The notes under the pieces: model-generated
What the model saw: the letters and a program-made list of their open reading frames with translations, nothing else
The model's database searches: none
What the model was told of the DNA's origin: nothing
NCBI RefSeq assembly: GCF_011927665.1
Contig: NZ_JAATJA010000004.1
Span: 176,878-240,877, forward strand
Source: Desulfobaculum xiamenense
GTDB taxonomy: Bacteria > Desulfobacterota > Desulfovibrionia > Desulfovibrionales > Desulfovibrionaceae
Length of the DNA: 64,000 nt
Direction: 5' to 3'
Shown here: piece by piece, positions 1-9,366 of the stretch
How the letters are laid out: each line of letters begins with the position of its first letter
Position numbering within the stretch: position 1 is the first letter of the stretch
Position numbers and translations under genes: made by a program

Positions 1-732
1 GTTGATCTCGGTCTTGGACGGACGGATGGCGCCCATCGGGCAAGCGGCAACGGCCAGCGGGATCTCGCACAGGTTGTCGAGGTACTCGTGGTCGATGATG
101 GGGGGCTTGCGGTGGTAGCCGAGGATGGCGATGTCAGAGCAGTGCACCGCGCCGCACATGTTCAGGCAGCAAGCCATGGCGATGCGCAGGGGAGCGGGCA
201 TGTTGTGAGCGCCGAACTCCTCGAACAGCTCGTCCATGACAACCTTGACGGTGCCGGAAGCGTCAGTGGCGGGGGTGTGACAGTGCACCCAGCCCTGAGT
301 GTGGACGATGTTGGTGATGCCGGCGCCGGTGCCGCCCACGGGGAACTTGTGGGAACCAGCGGGGAACTTGCGGGAGTTCAGATCGGCCTTGAGAGCCTTG
401 GCGGTCTCGAGGTCCTCGACCATGAACTCGACGTTGTTACGAGTGGTCCAGCGGACGTAGCCGCCGCAGAACTTCTCGGCGACGTCACAGATCTCGCGGA
501 CGTAGCCCACGGAGCACAGACGGGCAGCGCCCACACGCACGGTGTAGACTTCGTCGCCGCTCTCGGCCTTGTGCATGAGCATGCCAGGCTCGATGATCTC
601 GTGGTACAGCCACTTACCCTTGTTCTTCGCGATAACCGGCGGATAGAACTCGTCGTATTTTCTGGGGCCGATGTCGGTGATACGGCCTTCCATCGGTTTT
701 GCGGGATTGTAGCCAGCGGAAATGAATGCCAT
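1..732 (-). CDS. dsrB: Dissimilatory sulfite reductase beta subunit (5' part; gene runs off the left edge)
   Basis: Beta subunit of the cytoplasmic siroheme/[4Fe-4S] sulfite reductase that reduces sulfite at the end of sulfate respiration. The visible 244 codons begin [10 protein letters not shown] and contain the family landmarks [23 protein letters not shown] and the [14 protein letters not shown] cysteine cluster near residues 200-213 that belongs to the siroheme/cluster region. The complete protein is normally about 380 aa, so roughly a third lies outside the window. The ATG at 732 follows a GGGGGA ribosome-binding site and lies 12 bases after the dsrA stop, so the two are cotranscribed. 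dsrD, usually next in this group, would be beyond the edge. Confidence 0.97.
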   Translation of the reverse strand, partial: MAFISAGYNPAKPMEGRITDIGPRKYDEFYPPVIAKNKGKWLYHEIIEPGMLMHKAESGDEVYTVRVGAARLCSVGYVREICDVAEKFCGGYVRWTTRNNVEFMVEDLETAKALKADLNSRKFPAGSHKFPVGGTGAGITNIVHTQGWVHCHTPATDASGTVKVVMDELFEEFGAHNMPAPLRIAMACCLNMCGAVHCSDIAILGYHRKPPIIDHEYLDNLCEIPLAVAACPMGAIRPSKTEIN

Positions 733-744
733 TGTCTAATCCCC

Positions 745-2058
745 CTATCTCTGATGTCTCTTGCGGAATTCGTTGATGTCGCGGTCCCAGCCACCCTCAA
801 CATCCTCTTCTTTCCAGAAGATGTAGGGGTTGGAGCGGGGTTCCTGCACGTGGCGGGGATCGGCCTTGATACCGGTGACTTCCAGAAGCTTCTGGAAGCC
901 CTGGCGCTTGATGGTCTCACCAATGCGCTCACGGTTCTTGCCTTCTTCCATCCACCAATCCCACAGGTTCTCGACGACTTCCTTGACCTCGTCGTAGGGC
1001 TCTTCGACGGGCACGAAAGGCACGAGGAGGGAGCCCATCTGCGCGCCATCCAGAATCGGGGCCTTGGCACCGACGAAGATGGAAGCGCCACGCTCGTCAC
1101 CGATGTGCAGAGCGCGAGGCATGGTGTTGATGCAGTGCATGCAGCGGTAGCATTCTTTGTTGTCGATGGTCAGCTTGGAACCATCCCAGCTCATGCAACC
1201 GGTGGGGCACAGGTCAACGACTTCCTTCTGGATGTCGAACTTGCCCCAGTCGCGAGTGGAGTGCGCACCCGCGTTGGGGCGGAACTCGCCGGCGACGTAG
1301 GCCTTGACGGCTTCCTGGTCGACCTTGATGTCGTCCTTCCAGGTGCCGATGACGGAGAAGTCGGAACGGGCGATGGAAGCCACGCAGCCGTTCGGGCAGC
1401 CGTCGAACTTGAACTTGAACTTGTAGGGGAAGGCGGGACGATGCAGCTCGTCCTGGTACTCATTGGTCATGTGGTAGCTGAGGTCCTGGGTGTCGTAGCA
1501 TGCGAATTCGCAGCGGGACTGGCCCAGGCAGGCAGCGGGAGTACGCAGGTTGGAGCCGGAACCACCGAGGTCGGTGTTGAGCTCGTGGGTCAGCGTCCAG
1601 AAGATCTCCTCAAGCTGGGGAGTGGTGGTGCCGAGCCACACGAGGTCGCCGGTGGAGCCGTGCATGTTGGTCAGACCGGAACCGCGGAAGTCCCACAGAT
1701 CCATGAGCTTACGCAGGTAGTCGGTCTTGTAGTACTTGCCAGAGGGCTGGTTCACACGGACAGTGTGGAAATGGGCAACGCCGGGGAAACGCTCGGGCTG
1801 GTCGGCGTAACGGCCGATGACGCCACCGCCGTAGCCGAAGACGCCCACGATGCCGCCGTGCTTCCAGTGCGTTTCGCCATCCTCGTAGGACATTTCGAGG
1901 ATTCCCAGCAGGTCGTCACAGACGTCCACAGGAATCTGGTACTCGATATTGTCCGGATTGGCTTTGCGCCGCTCGGCTTCCTGCTTGATGTCGGACACGA
2001 AGCTAGGCCAAGGCCCAGTCTCCAGTTGGTCCAACAATGGGGTTGCGTGTTTCGCCAT
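745..2058 (-). CDS. dsrA: Dissimilatory sulfite reductase alpha subunit
   Basis: Alpha subunit of DsrAB, the catalytic half that carries functional siroheme. The 437-aa product has full family length. CLGQSRC (Cys177, Cys183) and CPNGC (Cys221, Cys225) are the siroheme-coupled [4Fe-4S] ligands, and Cys284, 288, 303, 306 and 309 belong to the inserted ferredoxin domain (CPTGC...CYRCMHC). The start is set by a strong GGAGGT six bases before the ATG. It is the first gene of the dsrAB unit and is read from a promoter about 175 bases upstream that has several palindromes around it. No sign of truncation or transfer. Confidence 0.98.
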   Translation of the reverse strand: MAKHATPLLDQLETGPWPSFVSDIKQEAERRKANPDNIEYQIPVDVCDDLLGILEMSYEDGETHWKHGGIVGVFGYGGGVIGRYADQPERFPGVAHFHTVRVNQPSGKYYKTDYLRKLMDLWDFRGSGLTNMHGSTGDLVWLGTTTPQLEEIFWTLTHELNTDLGGSGSNLRTPAACLGQSRCEFACYDTQDLSYHMTNEYQDELHRPAFPYKFKFKFDGCPNGCVASIARSDFSVIGTWKDDIKVDQEAVKAYVAGEFRPNAGAHSTRDWGKFDIQKEVVDLCPTGCMSWDGSKLTIDNKECYRCMHCINTMPRALHIGDERGASIFVGAKAPILDGAQMGSLLVPFVPVEEPYDEVKEVVENLWDWWMEEGKNRERIGETIKRQGFQKLLEVTGIKADPRHVQEPRSNPYIFWKEEDVEGGWDRDINEFRKRHQR

Positions 2059-2194
2059 TCTTTTACCTCCATTATCTTTGAATGTGGTTCAGCCTCATCA
2101 ACACGAGCCGCCCGCGAACCAAAAGGCGCGCACCACGACGCACCTTTCCCTGCCGTCCACGCTTATGCCGAAATCGGCGGCGGCATTCACACGT

Positions 2195-2210
2195 CGTGAA
2201 CGTATTCACA
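2195..2210 (-). promoter_or_regulatory. Rex-like operator in the dsrAB leader
   Basis: Perfect dyad GTGAA-N4-TTCAC (2196-2209), extended on one side to TTCACA. This resembles the Rex box TTGTGAA-N4-TTCACAA. It lies about 15-30 bases downstream of the predicted dsrAB transcription start, a position where a repressor would block elongation. Rex is a NADH/NAD-sensing repressor known to control sulfate-reduction genes in Desulfovibrio; that Rex binds here is inferred. Confidence 0.5.
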
Positions 2211-2232
2211 TTCTCATCAATAATCCTGCCAG

Positions 2233-2261
2233 ACGCTAGGAAGATTCCCAATCTTTGTCAA
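2233..2261 (-). promoter_or_regulatory. Probable sigma-70 promoter of dsrAB with a dyad in its spacer
   Basis: On the minus strand TTGACA (2256-2261) is followed by 17 bases and TAGCGT (2233-2238). The spacer contains the perfect dyad AAGATT-GGG-AATCTT (2241-2255), placed where a regulator would contact polymerase. The leader to the dsrA ATG is about 170 bases. Confidence 0.6.
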
Positions 2262-2657
2262 CCCAAAATGCCCGAACAGATTGGACAAACAACATACTTT
2301 GCGCACCTTGCATGCATTCCGATGCATGCTCCGTAGCGAAACAGGTTCCATTTGCGTTTGTTGGCCGCTTATTTGGGCGACATGCAACGCATTCCATGTC
2401 TGGAATGAAGCATGTGCGCTTTTTTGAACTTGTTTGAGCGTCCCTTTTGCGTCTTGTGCACATTGTCCAAATGCGCACATCCTGCCCTTTCGTCGCTCGG
2501 AATGTTCCCATCTCGTGCGTCTGGCGTGAAATTCCGTTCATGCTCCGCTTTCCGGGATGAAGCTGGCGGATATGCCATGCGTCCGGCCAATGAGTGCGTG
2601 TGCGTCCAGTGTCCTGTGCAAAAAAACTGTCCGAACGCAGTGGGCAATGCAAAAAAA
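2262..2657. other. Gene-free, lower-GC region upstream of dsrAB with palindromes
   Basis: About 400 bases without a credible gene on either strand, visibly lower in GC than the flanks. It holds a perfect 8-bp dyad GCATGCAT-TCCG-ATGCATGC (2310-2329, about 50 bases upstream of the dsrAB -35) and CATTCC-N6-GGAATG (2390-2407). These may be activator sites; no known regulator was matched. Confidence 0.4.
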
Positions 2658-2682
2658 GGGGGCCGGGATGATCCCGGCCCCC
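2658..2682 (-). terminator. Rho-independent terminator of the 115-aa gene
   Basis: On the minus strand a GGGGGCCGGGA / TCCCGGCCCCC hairpin with a three-base loop is followed by seven T residues, 25-50 bases past the stop at 2707. Confidence 0.9.
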
Positions 2683-2706
2683 ATGGCGATTCAGTGTTGC
2701 ACGCGG

Positions 2707-3054
2707 CTAGGCGTATATCTCGCGCTCAAGCCACCCGCGAATTTCCTTGTTGATGGGGTAGACGCCCTTGTTGTGGCCTACCTCGCGCTGGAAACGGCGG
2801 CCGATCTCGTCCGGCACCACGAGACATGCCAAATCTTCCGCGCCCTCGGAATTGCGTCTCACGAGACAGACCTTGGGCTTTTCTTCCCAATTGTACACGA
2901 TGAAATAGTTCGAGACGTCGCTCTTGCTGCGGACTCGGTTCTCGTAGCTTCCCCCGTATCCGGTGTTGCCCCACTCAAGGTAGTAGGCAACGGCGTCGGC
3001 GGGTTCCATGTCCCAGTCTATCTCTATATTCTTGAACTTCTTGAGCATTCCCAT
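2707..3054 (-). CDS. Uncharacterised 115-aa protein encoded next to dsrAB
   Basis: I do not recognise a named family. The product begins MGMLKKFKNIEIDWDM and is soluble, with no signal peptide or membrane segment. It has aromatic-rich stretches (AYYLEWGN, YGGSYENR, NYFIVYNWEEKP), one Cys, and an acidic-to-basic C-terminus ending WLEREIYA. The open frame extends to 3225, but the real start is fixed at 3054 by AAGGAGG five bases upstream; the extension lacks a ribosome-binding site and overlaps a GC-rich leader hairpin. It is a single-gene unit with its own promoter (3209-3236) and terminator (2658-2682). Proximity to dsrAB suggests, but does not prove, a sulfite-reduction role. Confidence 0.75.
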   Translation of the reverse strand: MGMLKKFKNIEIDWDMEPADAVAYYLEWGNTGYGGSYENRVRSKSDVSNYFIVYNWEEKPKVCLVRRNSEGAEDLACLVVPDEIGRRFQREVGHNKGVYPINKEIRGWLEREIYA

Positions 3055-3125
3055 GGTGTCCTCCTTGTGGCTTTGGTTGGCGGCGGTTGCCCGGCCGCCT
3101 TCGAGGACTTTGCTCCCGCTCCCGC

Positions 3126-3147
3126 CGGGCGGCCTCGTGGCCGCCCG
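3126..3147 (-). other. Leader hairpin before the 115-aa gene
   Basis: Perfect 9-bp stem CGGGCGGCC-TCGT-GGCCGCCCG in the approximately 150-base leader between the predicted start near 3202 and the ATG at 3054. It has no T tract, so it may act on mRNA stability or translation rather than termination. Confidence 0.45.
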
Positions 3148-3208
3148 CAGCGTGTGAATACCTTGCCATTTTCGAATGCGGCGACGCGGGATGTTGTCCT
3201 TGTGATTA

Positions 3209-3236
3209 ATAGTAACCGTTATCAATAAGAAGTCAA
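3209..3236 (-). promoter_or_regulatory. Sigma-70 promoter of the 115-aa gene with an overlapping palindrome
   Basis: TTGACT (3231-3236), 16 bases, TACTAT (3209-3214) on the minus strand. The spacer and -10 carry an imperfect dyad centred on TAAC-G-GTTA flanked by A/T-rich arms. This is Fur-box-like in composition, but the match is too weak to assign a regulator. Confidence 0.6.
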
Positions 3237-3292
3237 CAGGGAATTTTCGCCAACGTGCGTTTTGCCGCGCAGCGGTTGGCGCAGTGGCTAGC

Positions 3293-3512
3293 CGTTTCGT
3301 TCATTGACGCATGCAAGCCGCTAGCTCCGCTGGCCACGGGGCCGCTGGCCCCCTGGACCCCCGACATGCGATGGGCCGTTTGCCTGTGGCGCGCCGTGTG
3401 GCTTTGCGCGACGAAACCCATGTTGGGATTCTCAAGGGCCCACGGGCCTTGAGCGGGTCCGGGGCAGCGCCCCGGTCGCCGAAGGCCTTGCCCCGCGCAG
3501 CGGTTGCGCCTG
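3293..3512 (+). repeat. Intergenic repeat, copy A (diverged)
   Basis: First of five copies of a roughly 180-220-base GC-rich intergenic repeat; the others are near 23028, 56698, 60499 and 60660. Shared core pieces are GGGGCCGCTGGCCCCCTGG, ACCCCCGA(C/T)ATGCGATGG, GGCTTTG(C/T)G(C/A)GACGAA and a closing G+C-rich dyad. Copy A ends with CTCAAGGGCCCACGGGCCTTGAG and a GGGGCAGCGCCCC hairpin. It lies between the promoter of the 115-aa gene and the end of the next operon. It is internally palindromic and non-coding. Confidence 0.75.
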
Positions 3513-3551
3513 CGGCGACGGTGGCACGCTGCGCGCCATGCGGCATGAAAA

Positions 3552-3578
3552 AGCCCCCGGCGCTGGGCGGCGGGGGCT
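3552..3578 (-). terminator. Terminator of the five-gene unknown-function operon
   Basis: AGCCCCCG / CGGGGGCT stem followed on the minus strand by a T5 tract, about 25 bases after the stop at 3604. Confidence 0.88.
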
Positions 3579-3603
3579 TTGTGGTCGGCGGAAGCGGGGG
3601 AGT

Positions 3604-3873
3604 CTAGCAGAGGTGCACGCGGTCCTCACGGATGAGGCGCTTGGCGACTTCGAGGTCATAGAGTCCCATGGGATTGCGGTCCGGGTGGCCGTACTGCACG
3701 GCCGCGGCCTTGACCACGTCGATGGGAATCCACTCGTGGGTTTCCCAGACGTGGGGCATGTCCTTGTGCCACATGCGGAATTCGATGTCTCCGTCGGGCG
3801 TTTCGCGGACGTACATGCGCACGTCGTGGGTCTGCATGCTCGGATAGTAGTAGAGGCCCCTATCGTCCTTCAT
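3604..3873 (-). CDS. Uncharacterised 89-aa protein, last gene of the operon
   Basis: Small soluble protein starting MKDDRGLYYYPSM, rich in aromatic, Met and His residues (RMWHKDMPHVWETHEW near residues 33-48) and ending in Cys. No recognised family. The conserved-looking W/H-rich middle could bind a metal, but no canonical motif is present. It begins 19 bases after the HEAT-like gene stop with AAGGAGATTTCC before the ATG. It is the fifth and last gene of the operon transcribed from about 6489 to 3604 and is followed at once by a strong terminator. Confidence 0.8.
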   Translation of the reverse strand: MKDDRGLYYYPSMQTHDVRMYVRETPDGDIEFRMWHKDMPHVWETHEWIPIDVVKAAAVQYGHPDRNPMGLYDLEVAKRLIREDRVHLC

Positions 3874-3892
3874 GGAAATCTCCTTGTATCAT

Positions 3893-4606
3893 TCACTGAA
3901 GGGGGCTTTGCCGGGTCAGTGCCGTGTGCGCCTCGGCGGCCAGAGCGCCGAGGGTGGTGTGTTCCAGTTCGCCGTCGCGGAACAGGTCCACAGGGGAGGC
4001 GTCACGCAGAAGCGACTCCAGTGCGGCGGCGTGCTCGGGTTCCCCGACCAGCCCGATGGTCCAGCAGATGAATCCTCGCGACGCGGGGTCGTTCTCGCTG
4101 ATGAGGGCCTTCAGGAGGTCCGGTAGCGCGTGACGAACGAGTTCCGGCCGCACCTGCGCGAGGCGTCCCAGTCCCCAGTAGACCGCCCGTCGCAGTGGCG
4201 GGTGGTCCATGTAGTTGTCGTCGCCCAGGCAGTCGAGGCACTGGACGTAGGACGCGAGCTTGCGGTGGAACTCGCGGGCGAGGCCTTCGTGGCGGGCCAT
4301 GGTTTCGGCCATGGACTCGGGAATGCCCCAGCCCACGTTTCCGGATTCCTCGTTCATGTGCCACATGAAGCGGCGCATGACGACGCGGGCGGCTTCCATG
4401 TCTTGCGTGGCCATGCGGGCCACGGTGGCCCCGAGGAGCGTCACGGCGCGCCAGCGCACGTCCTCCCGCGGGGCCAGAAGCAGCGAGAACAGCGGGCCCA
4501 CGAGCGCGGCCGTGGGCTGCGCGTCGAGTTCCTTTGCCCTGTCCCTCCAGTCGTCGGCGGAGAGGACGAGGCGCACCTGTTCCTTCAGCTTTCGAAAGCC
4601 GCCCAT
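3893..4606 (-). CDS. HEAT-like alpha-solenoid protein
   Basis: A 237-aa soluble protein built of helical pairs typical of HEAT / PBS-lyase repeats: LVGPLFSLLLAPREDVRWRAVTLLGATVA near residues 35-63, PPLRRAVYWGLGRLAQVRPELVRHALPDLLKALIS around 135-170, and SRGFICWTIGLVGEPEHAAALESLL around 177-202. Such folds act as protein-protein scaffolds and have no catalytic signature. It starts 11 bases after the TPR gene stop, so the operon makes two different solenoid proteins side by side, suggesting assembly or chaperone work. The partner is unknown. Confidence 0.8.
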   Translation of the reverse strand: MGGFRKLKEQVRLVLSADDWRDRAKELDAQPTAALVGPLFSLLLAPREDVRWRAVTLLGATVARMATQDMEAARVVMRRFMWHMNEESGNVGWGIPESMAETMARHEGLAREFHRKLASYVQCLDCLGDDNYMDHPPLRRAVYWGLGRLAQVRPELVRHALPDLLKALISENDPASRGFICWTIGLVGEPEHAAALESLLRDASPVDLFRDGELEHTTLGALAAEAHTALTRQSPLQ

Positions 4607-4617
4607 GTCGGCCTCCT

Positions 4618-5244
4618 CTAGGCTTGTTCGGCTCCGAGTTCCTTCATGATCTCATCGGCCACGGCAAAGCCATTCTCGCGGGCCTTGTCGGCGTGTTCGC
4701 GCGCCTTGGCCTTGTCGCCGCGCTCCAGTTCGAGCAGGCAGAGGTTGTTCCATGCCGGTCCGAAGGAGGGGGCGAGATCGAGGGCCTTGCGCAGCTGGGC
4801 CTCGGCCTCGTCGAACTGCTTGTCCATGATGTAGGCGCTGCCGAGGGTGGACAGGGCCTGCACGTAGTCGGGATCGCGGTTGACGGCCTTCTTGAGGTAG
4901 ACGATGGCGCGGTCCACGTCGCCCTTCTGGAGGTAGCAGAAGCCGAGGTTGGCGAAGGGGACGGCGAACTGCGGGCGGCAGTCCTTGGCGATCTTGTTCA
5001 TGTTGAGGCAGCCGTCGATGTCGCCGCGCTGGAGGCAGATGCCGCCGAGCTGGACATAGGCTTCGGCCATGCGGGGCGAGTTGTCCACTGCCTCGCGGAA
5101 GGCCTTTTCGGCTTCCTGCCACATGCGCTTGTGCAGGTAGGCGACGCCGAGATTGTAGTGGTGGCTCGCACACTGGGGGTTGGTCTCGATCTGGGACCTG
5201 AGTTCGGCAATATACTCGTCAACGTTCTTGGCTTGCGTCGTCAT
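4618..5244 (-). CDS. Tetratricopeptide-repeat protein (five TPRs)
   Basis: A 208-aa cytoplasmic protein made almost entirely of TPR units. Successive repeats can be read at about residues 25-57 (HYNLGVAYLHKRMWQEAEKAF), 58-91, 92-125 (PFANLGFCYLQKGDVDRAI), 126-159 (ALSTLGSAYIMDKQFDEAE) and 160-190 (AWNNLCLLELERGDKAKAR). No signal peptide. TPRs bind peptides or partner proteins. It is third in the five-gene operon, 39 bases after the 122-aa gene and 11 bases before the HEAT-like gene. Possible role: scaffold for maturation of a multi-subunit redox enzyme, by context only. Confidence 0.88.
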   Translation of the reverse strand: MTTQAKNVDEYIAELRSQIETNPQCASHHYNLGVAYLHKRMWQEAEKAFREAVDNSPRMAEAYVQLGGICLQRGDIDGCLNMNKIAKDCRPQFAVPFANLGFCYLQKGDVDRAIVYLKKAVNRDPDYVQALSTLGSAYIMDKQFDEAEAQLRKALDLAPSFGPAWNNLCLLELERGDKAKAREHADKARENGFAVADEIMKELGAEQA

Positions 5245-5283
5245 GTTCGTATCCTTGGTTATCCGGTCGCATAACGCCGGGAA

Positions 5284-5652
5284 TTACTTCCACTCCCAGT
5301 TCATCTCCCCTTTGCCCTCGCGGCGCAGGAGTTCAGAATACCACACGCAGAAATCGTACATGGCCCGGTAGCGTTCGTCCTTGTTGACGATACCCATTGC
5401 CACTTCGAGAGCGCCCCGGCTGTAGCTGGCGCCGACCTTGATCTGCTGTCCCCGCTCACGCAGGAACTGCTTCACGAGTCCCTCGATGGTACGGTTGGTC
5501 TCGTCGCGGCGGATGTCCATGGGCTCGAAGGGGATCTGGAAGGGATCCCAGTTGTCGTAGCCGATCTTGTCGATGAACTTCCGCCTGCGCGGCGACATCT
5601 TGTCGTACATCAGGCGTTTTTGTTCTTCCTGTTCGGGCGTGAGCGCTGGCAT
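5284..5652 (-). CDS. Uncharacterised 122-aa protein
   Basis: Soluble basic protein starting MPALTPEQEEQKRLMYDKMSP. It contains MSPRRRKFIDKIGYDNWDPFQ, a predicted helical middle (TIEGLVKQFLRERGQ) and an aromatic C-terminus NWEWK. I do not recognise the family. Its ATG directly abuts the stop of the upstream YkgJ-type gene (stop 5653-5655, ATG 5650-5652), which implies translational coupling. The N-terminal ten residues look like the start of helical accessory proteins rather than an enzyme. Confidence 0.8.
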   Translation of the reverse strand: MPALTPEQEEQKRLMYDKMSPRRRKFIDKIGYDNWDPFQIPFEPMDIRRDETNRTIEGLVKQFLRERGQQIKVGASYSRGALEVAMGIVNKDERYRAMYDFCVWYSELLRREGKGEMNWEWK

Positions 5653-6489
5653 CTACTTTCTCTCCGGGGATGCGCCGATTTCCCAGACGGTTCCGCCGCC
5701 GCAGGTGTCGCAGGCGCTGGAGCCGGGCTTTTCGCCGCAGGTGCTGCACGACTTGCCGGAGAGGGCCTCGGCGGCGACGGCTCCCGGAGCGGGTGCGGTC
5801 GGCTGCGCGGGCGCTGCGGCCGCGGGTGCGTCGTTCTTCTTGCTGCCCGCGCCGAGGAATTCGGCGTCGTAGGTGTTCATGAGGGACATGGACAGCGGGA
5901 CGAGCATTTCGGAAAGCTGGTCGTAGGAGGATTCGACGGCATCGGCGATTTCACGGGACAGCTCCATGAGCCGGTCCTGAATCTTTTCGATGCGCACGGT
6001 GGGGTACTGCTTGCCGGGCTCGAAGCCTGCCTTGGCGCAGGTGTGCGCGCGGCCGCCGATGGCGGTGGGCACGCCGTAGAGACGGCAGGTCACCGGGCGG
6101 GAGTCGTAGAGGTCGCACTTGCCTTCGTCGTTGAGCAGGGAGCAGCGGACGCGCGCCTTGGCGATCATATCCATGATTTCCGAGGCGAGGGCACCCTCGC
6201 GGGAGGCCTTGAAGGCTTCGCGCTTGATCTTGTAGGTCTGGCGGTCTGCCTCGTCGGCGCGGTCGAGGATGTCGCTGCGCTCCTGTCCGGCGAAGCGTTC
6301 GTTGAACTTCGTGTTGAGGTAGAGGGCTTCGACGAGGCTCAAGTCGAAGAGGGCATGGCAGCAGTCGCTGCAGCCCACGCTACACTTCACGCAGTCGCCG
6401 TGCTCGGCCTGCACGTGGGCGAAAACCTTGTCCACGTCGGCGACAAGGGCTTCGTACTTTTCGAAAATATCGGAGAAATCAAGTTCCAT
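5653..6489 (-). CDS. YkgJ-type cysteine-cluster protein with an extra C-terminal Cys module
   Basis: A 278-aa cytoplasmic protein. The N-terminus holds CVKCSVGCSDCC (Cys33, 36, 40, 43, 44), the signature of the YkgJ / CxxCxxxCxxCC family thought to bind a metal or Fe-S centre. A second group follows near residues 120-140 (CSLL...GKC...VTCRLYG), as is normal for the family. A low-complexity Ala/Pro linker then leads to an unusual C-terminal CSTCGEKPGSSACDTCGGG module resembling a small zinc ribbon. It is the first gene of the operon, with GGTGGAG as ribosome-binding site. Function is unknown; a metal-cluster or protein-modification role fits the motifs. Confidence 0.85.
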   Translation of the reverse strand: MELDFSDIFEKYEALVADVDKVFAHVQAEHGDCVKCSVGCSDCCHALFDLSLVEALYLNTKFNERFAGQERSDILDRADEADRQTYKIKREAFKASREGALASEIMDMIAKARVRCSLLNDEGKCDLYDSRPVTCRLYGVPTAIGGRAHTCAKAGFEPGKQYPTVRIEKIQDRLMELSREIADAVESSYDQLSEMLVPLSMSLMNTYDAEFLGAGSKKNDAPAAAAPAQPTAPAPGAVAAEALSGKSCSTCGEKPGSSACDTCGGGTVWEIGASPERK

Positions 6490-6649
6490 GGTCTACTCCA
6501 CCCTGAATCCGGGCCGCTATGCCCGAACGCTTGCGTTTGGTCCAACGGTCTGAAGGGTAAGTTCAGATTGCGGATTGTCGAGTCCCGAACGCGAAAAAAA
6601 GAGCAAAGTCCGGCGGGATGGGGCCTTGCCGGTCCCTTGATACGACAAA

Positions 6650-6677
6650 GGGAGCGGTACGTGCCGGCACCGCTCCC
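6650..6677 (-). terminator. Terminator downstream of the ferredoxin gene
   Basis: GGGAGCGGT / ACCGCTCCC perfect stem with a 10-base loop, 40 bases past the ferredoxin stop. The minus-strand tail is only weakly T-rich (TTTGTCG). Confidence 0.7.
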
Positions 6678-6716
6678 TCTGAAAAAACATCTGTCGCGAA
6701 TCGCGAAAGAGTAAGA

Positions 6717-6905
6717 CTACTCTTCCTCGACGGTGATGGCGTCCTGCTCGCAGACTTCCACGCAGGACTCGCAGCCCAGGCACTCTTCCATGTTCACGGG
6801 CGTAGCCTTGCCATCCTGGAGCTCGTACACCTCAACGGGGCACACGTCCACGCATTCGCCGTCGCCGACACACTTGTCCACGTCAACAGTAACTTTGTAA
6901 CCCAT
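6717..6905 (-). CDS. 7Fe-type ferredoxin ([3Fe-4S]/[4Fe-4S]) of the ferredoxin III kind
   Basis: A 62-aa soluble electron carrier. The first cluster motif reads C12-VG-D15-GE-C18-VDV-C22-P, so Asp15 replaces the usual second cysteine. The second motif is C42-LG-C45-ES-C48-VEV-C52-E. With Cys12, 18 and 52 this predicts a [3Fe-4S] site that can accept a fourth metal through Asp15, and a normal [4Fe-4S] site from Cys22, 42, 45 and 48. This is the arrangement of Desulfovibrio africanus ferredoxin III (Asp14 in the mature numbering), and the overall sequence looks very similar. The gene is monocistronic: promoter at 7025-7053, leader of about 110 bases, terminator at 6650-6677. Confidence 0.93.
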   Translation of the reverse strand: MGYKVTVDVDKCVGDGECVDVCPVEVYELQDGKATPVNMEECLGCESCVEVCEQDAITVEEE

Positions 6906-7024
6906 CGTATACCTCCAATTGGATTTTCCCTTCCGTCGCCGAAAGGTAATGCTTTCTCCCTACCCGCCCCGAATGGGGGCGAGGAAAGCCTGGATGTGCA
7001 AACGGCGCGTCATCCAGGCACAAC

Positions 7025-7053
7025 CGAATATCGCCTGCCTACCCACGTGTCAA
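7025..7053 (-). promoter_or_regulatory. Promoter of the ferredoxin gene
   Basis: TTGACA (7048-7053), 17 bases, TATTCG (7025-7030) on the minus strand. The near-consensus -35 and ideal spacing suit a strongly expressed electron carrier. Confidence 0.72.
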
Positions 7054-7124
7054 GGCTTAGGAAACAGCAAGACACGCTGCGCCGCGTCTTTCCGGCCATG
7101 GCTGACCGTAACGGCGCGTGGGCG

Positions 7125-8504
<1,380 letters not shown>

Positions 8505-8508
8505 GGAG

Positions 8509-9366
8509 TTACCGTCCGCCCGCCATGGCCCGAAGTCTGCTCACGCGTTCCTCGACCGGAGGATGGGTGCTGAACAGGTTGGCGAGCTGCTGTCCGGTGA
8601 AGGGATTGACGATGAACATGTGCGCCGTGGCCGGGCTACCGTCGTGCATGGGCACCTGCTGGCTCCACGTGGTGAGTTTCTCCAGCGCGGAGGCCAGATA
8701 CAGCGGGGTGCCGGAGATGCGCGCGCCGGTTTCGTCGGCGAGGTACTCGCGGGAGCGGGAAATGGCCATCTGGATGAGCATGGCCGCGATGGGGGCCACG
8801 ATGGCCAGCGCGATGGCGACGATGGGGTTGGACCCCTCGCCTTCCTCGTCGCGCCCGCCGAAGCCGAACAGGGCGGCCCACTTGATCATGCTGGCCACGT
8901 ACATGATGACGCCGCCGAGGGTGGCTGCGATGCTCTGGATGAGGATGTCGCGATTGGCGACGTGGGCCATCTCGTGGGCCAGCACGCCGCGCAGCTCCTC
9001 GGGGGAGAGCAGGCGCATGATGCCCTGCGTCACGGCCACCACAGCGTGCTGGGGGTCGCGTCCGGTGGCGAAGGCGTTGGGGGCGTCCTGCGGGATGAGG
9101 GCCACGCGGGGCTTGGGCACGCCCGCGTTGTGGGCGAGTTCCTCGACCATGGCGTGCAGGGCCGGGGCGTCTGCGGGCGAGAGCTCGCGCGCGCCGTACA
9201 TGGCCAGTACCATGCGGTCCGAATACCAGTAGCTGCCGACGTTCATCACCAGTGCGAGGACGAAGGCGACATAGAGTCCGCCGCGGCCGCCCATGGCGCC
9301 GCCAAGCAGAAGGATGAGGGCTGTCAGCAGCCCAAGCAGCAGAGCCGTCTTCAGCTGGCTCGTCAT
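8509..9366 (-). CDS. htpX: Membrane zinc metalloprotease HtpX (M48 family)
   Basis: Inner-membrane protease that degrades misfolded membrane proteins. The 285-aa product has two N-terminal membrane segments (about residues 6-24 and 30-46), the zinc motif HEMAH at 131-135 ([12 protein letters not shown]), two more membrane segments (about 145-160 and 170-190), and the third ligand in [11 protein letters not shown]. The upstream open frame reaches 9510, but the start is placed at 9366, where [11 protein letters not shown] begins the membrane domain after AAGGAG. It is first in the htpX-htrA operon, divergent from cobT. Confidence 0.93.
   Translation of the reverse strand: MTSQLKTALLLGLLTALILLLGGAMGGRGGLYVAFVLALVMNVGSYWYSDRMVLAMYGARELSPADAPALHAMVEELAHNAGVPKPRVALIPQDAPNAFATGRDPQHAVVAVTQGIMRLLSPEELRGVLAHEMAHVANRDILIQSIAATLGGVIMYVASMIKWAALFGFGGRDEEGEGSNPIVAIALAIVAPIAAMLIQMAISRSREYLADETGARISGTPLYLASALEKLTTWSQQVPMHDGSPATAHMFIVNPFTGQQLANLFSTHPPVEERVSRLRAMAGGR

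Noticed and set aside
88..2199. A 703-codon plus-strand open frame opposite dsrBA, and similar long frames opposite other genes
   Set aside because: They mirror verified genes on the other strand; the high GC content keeps antisense frames open, and the translated sequences are low-complexity V/H/D-rich with no family resemblance.
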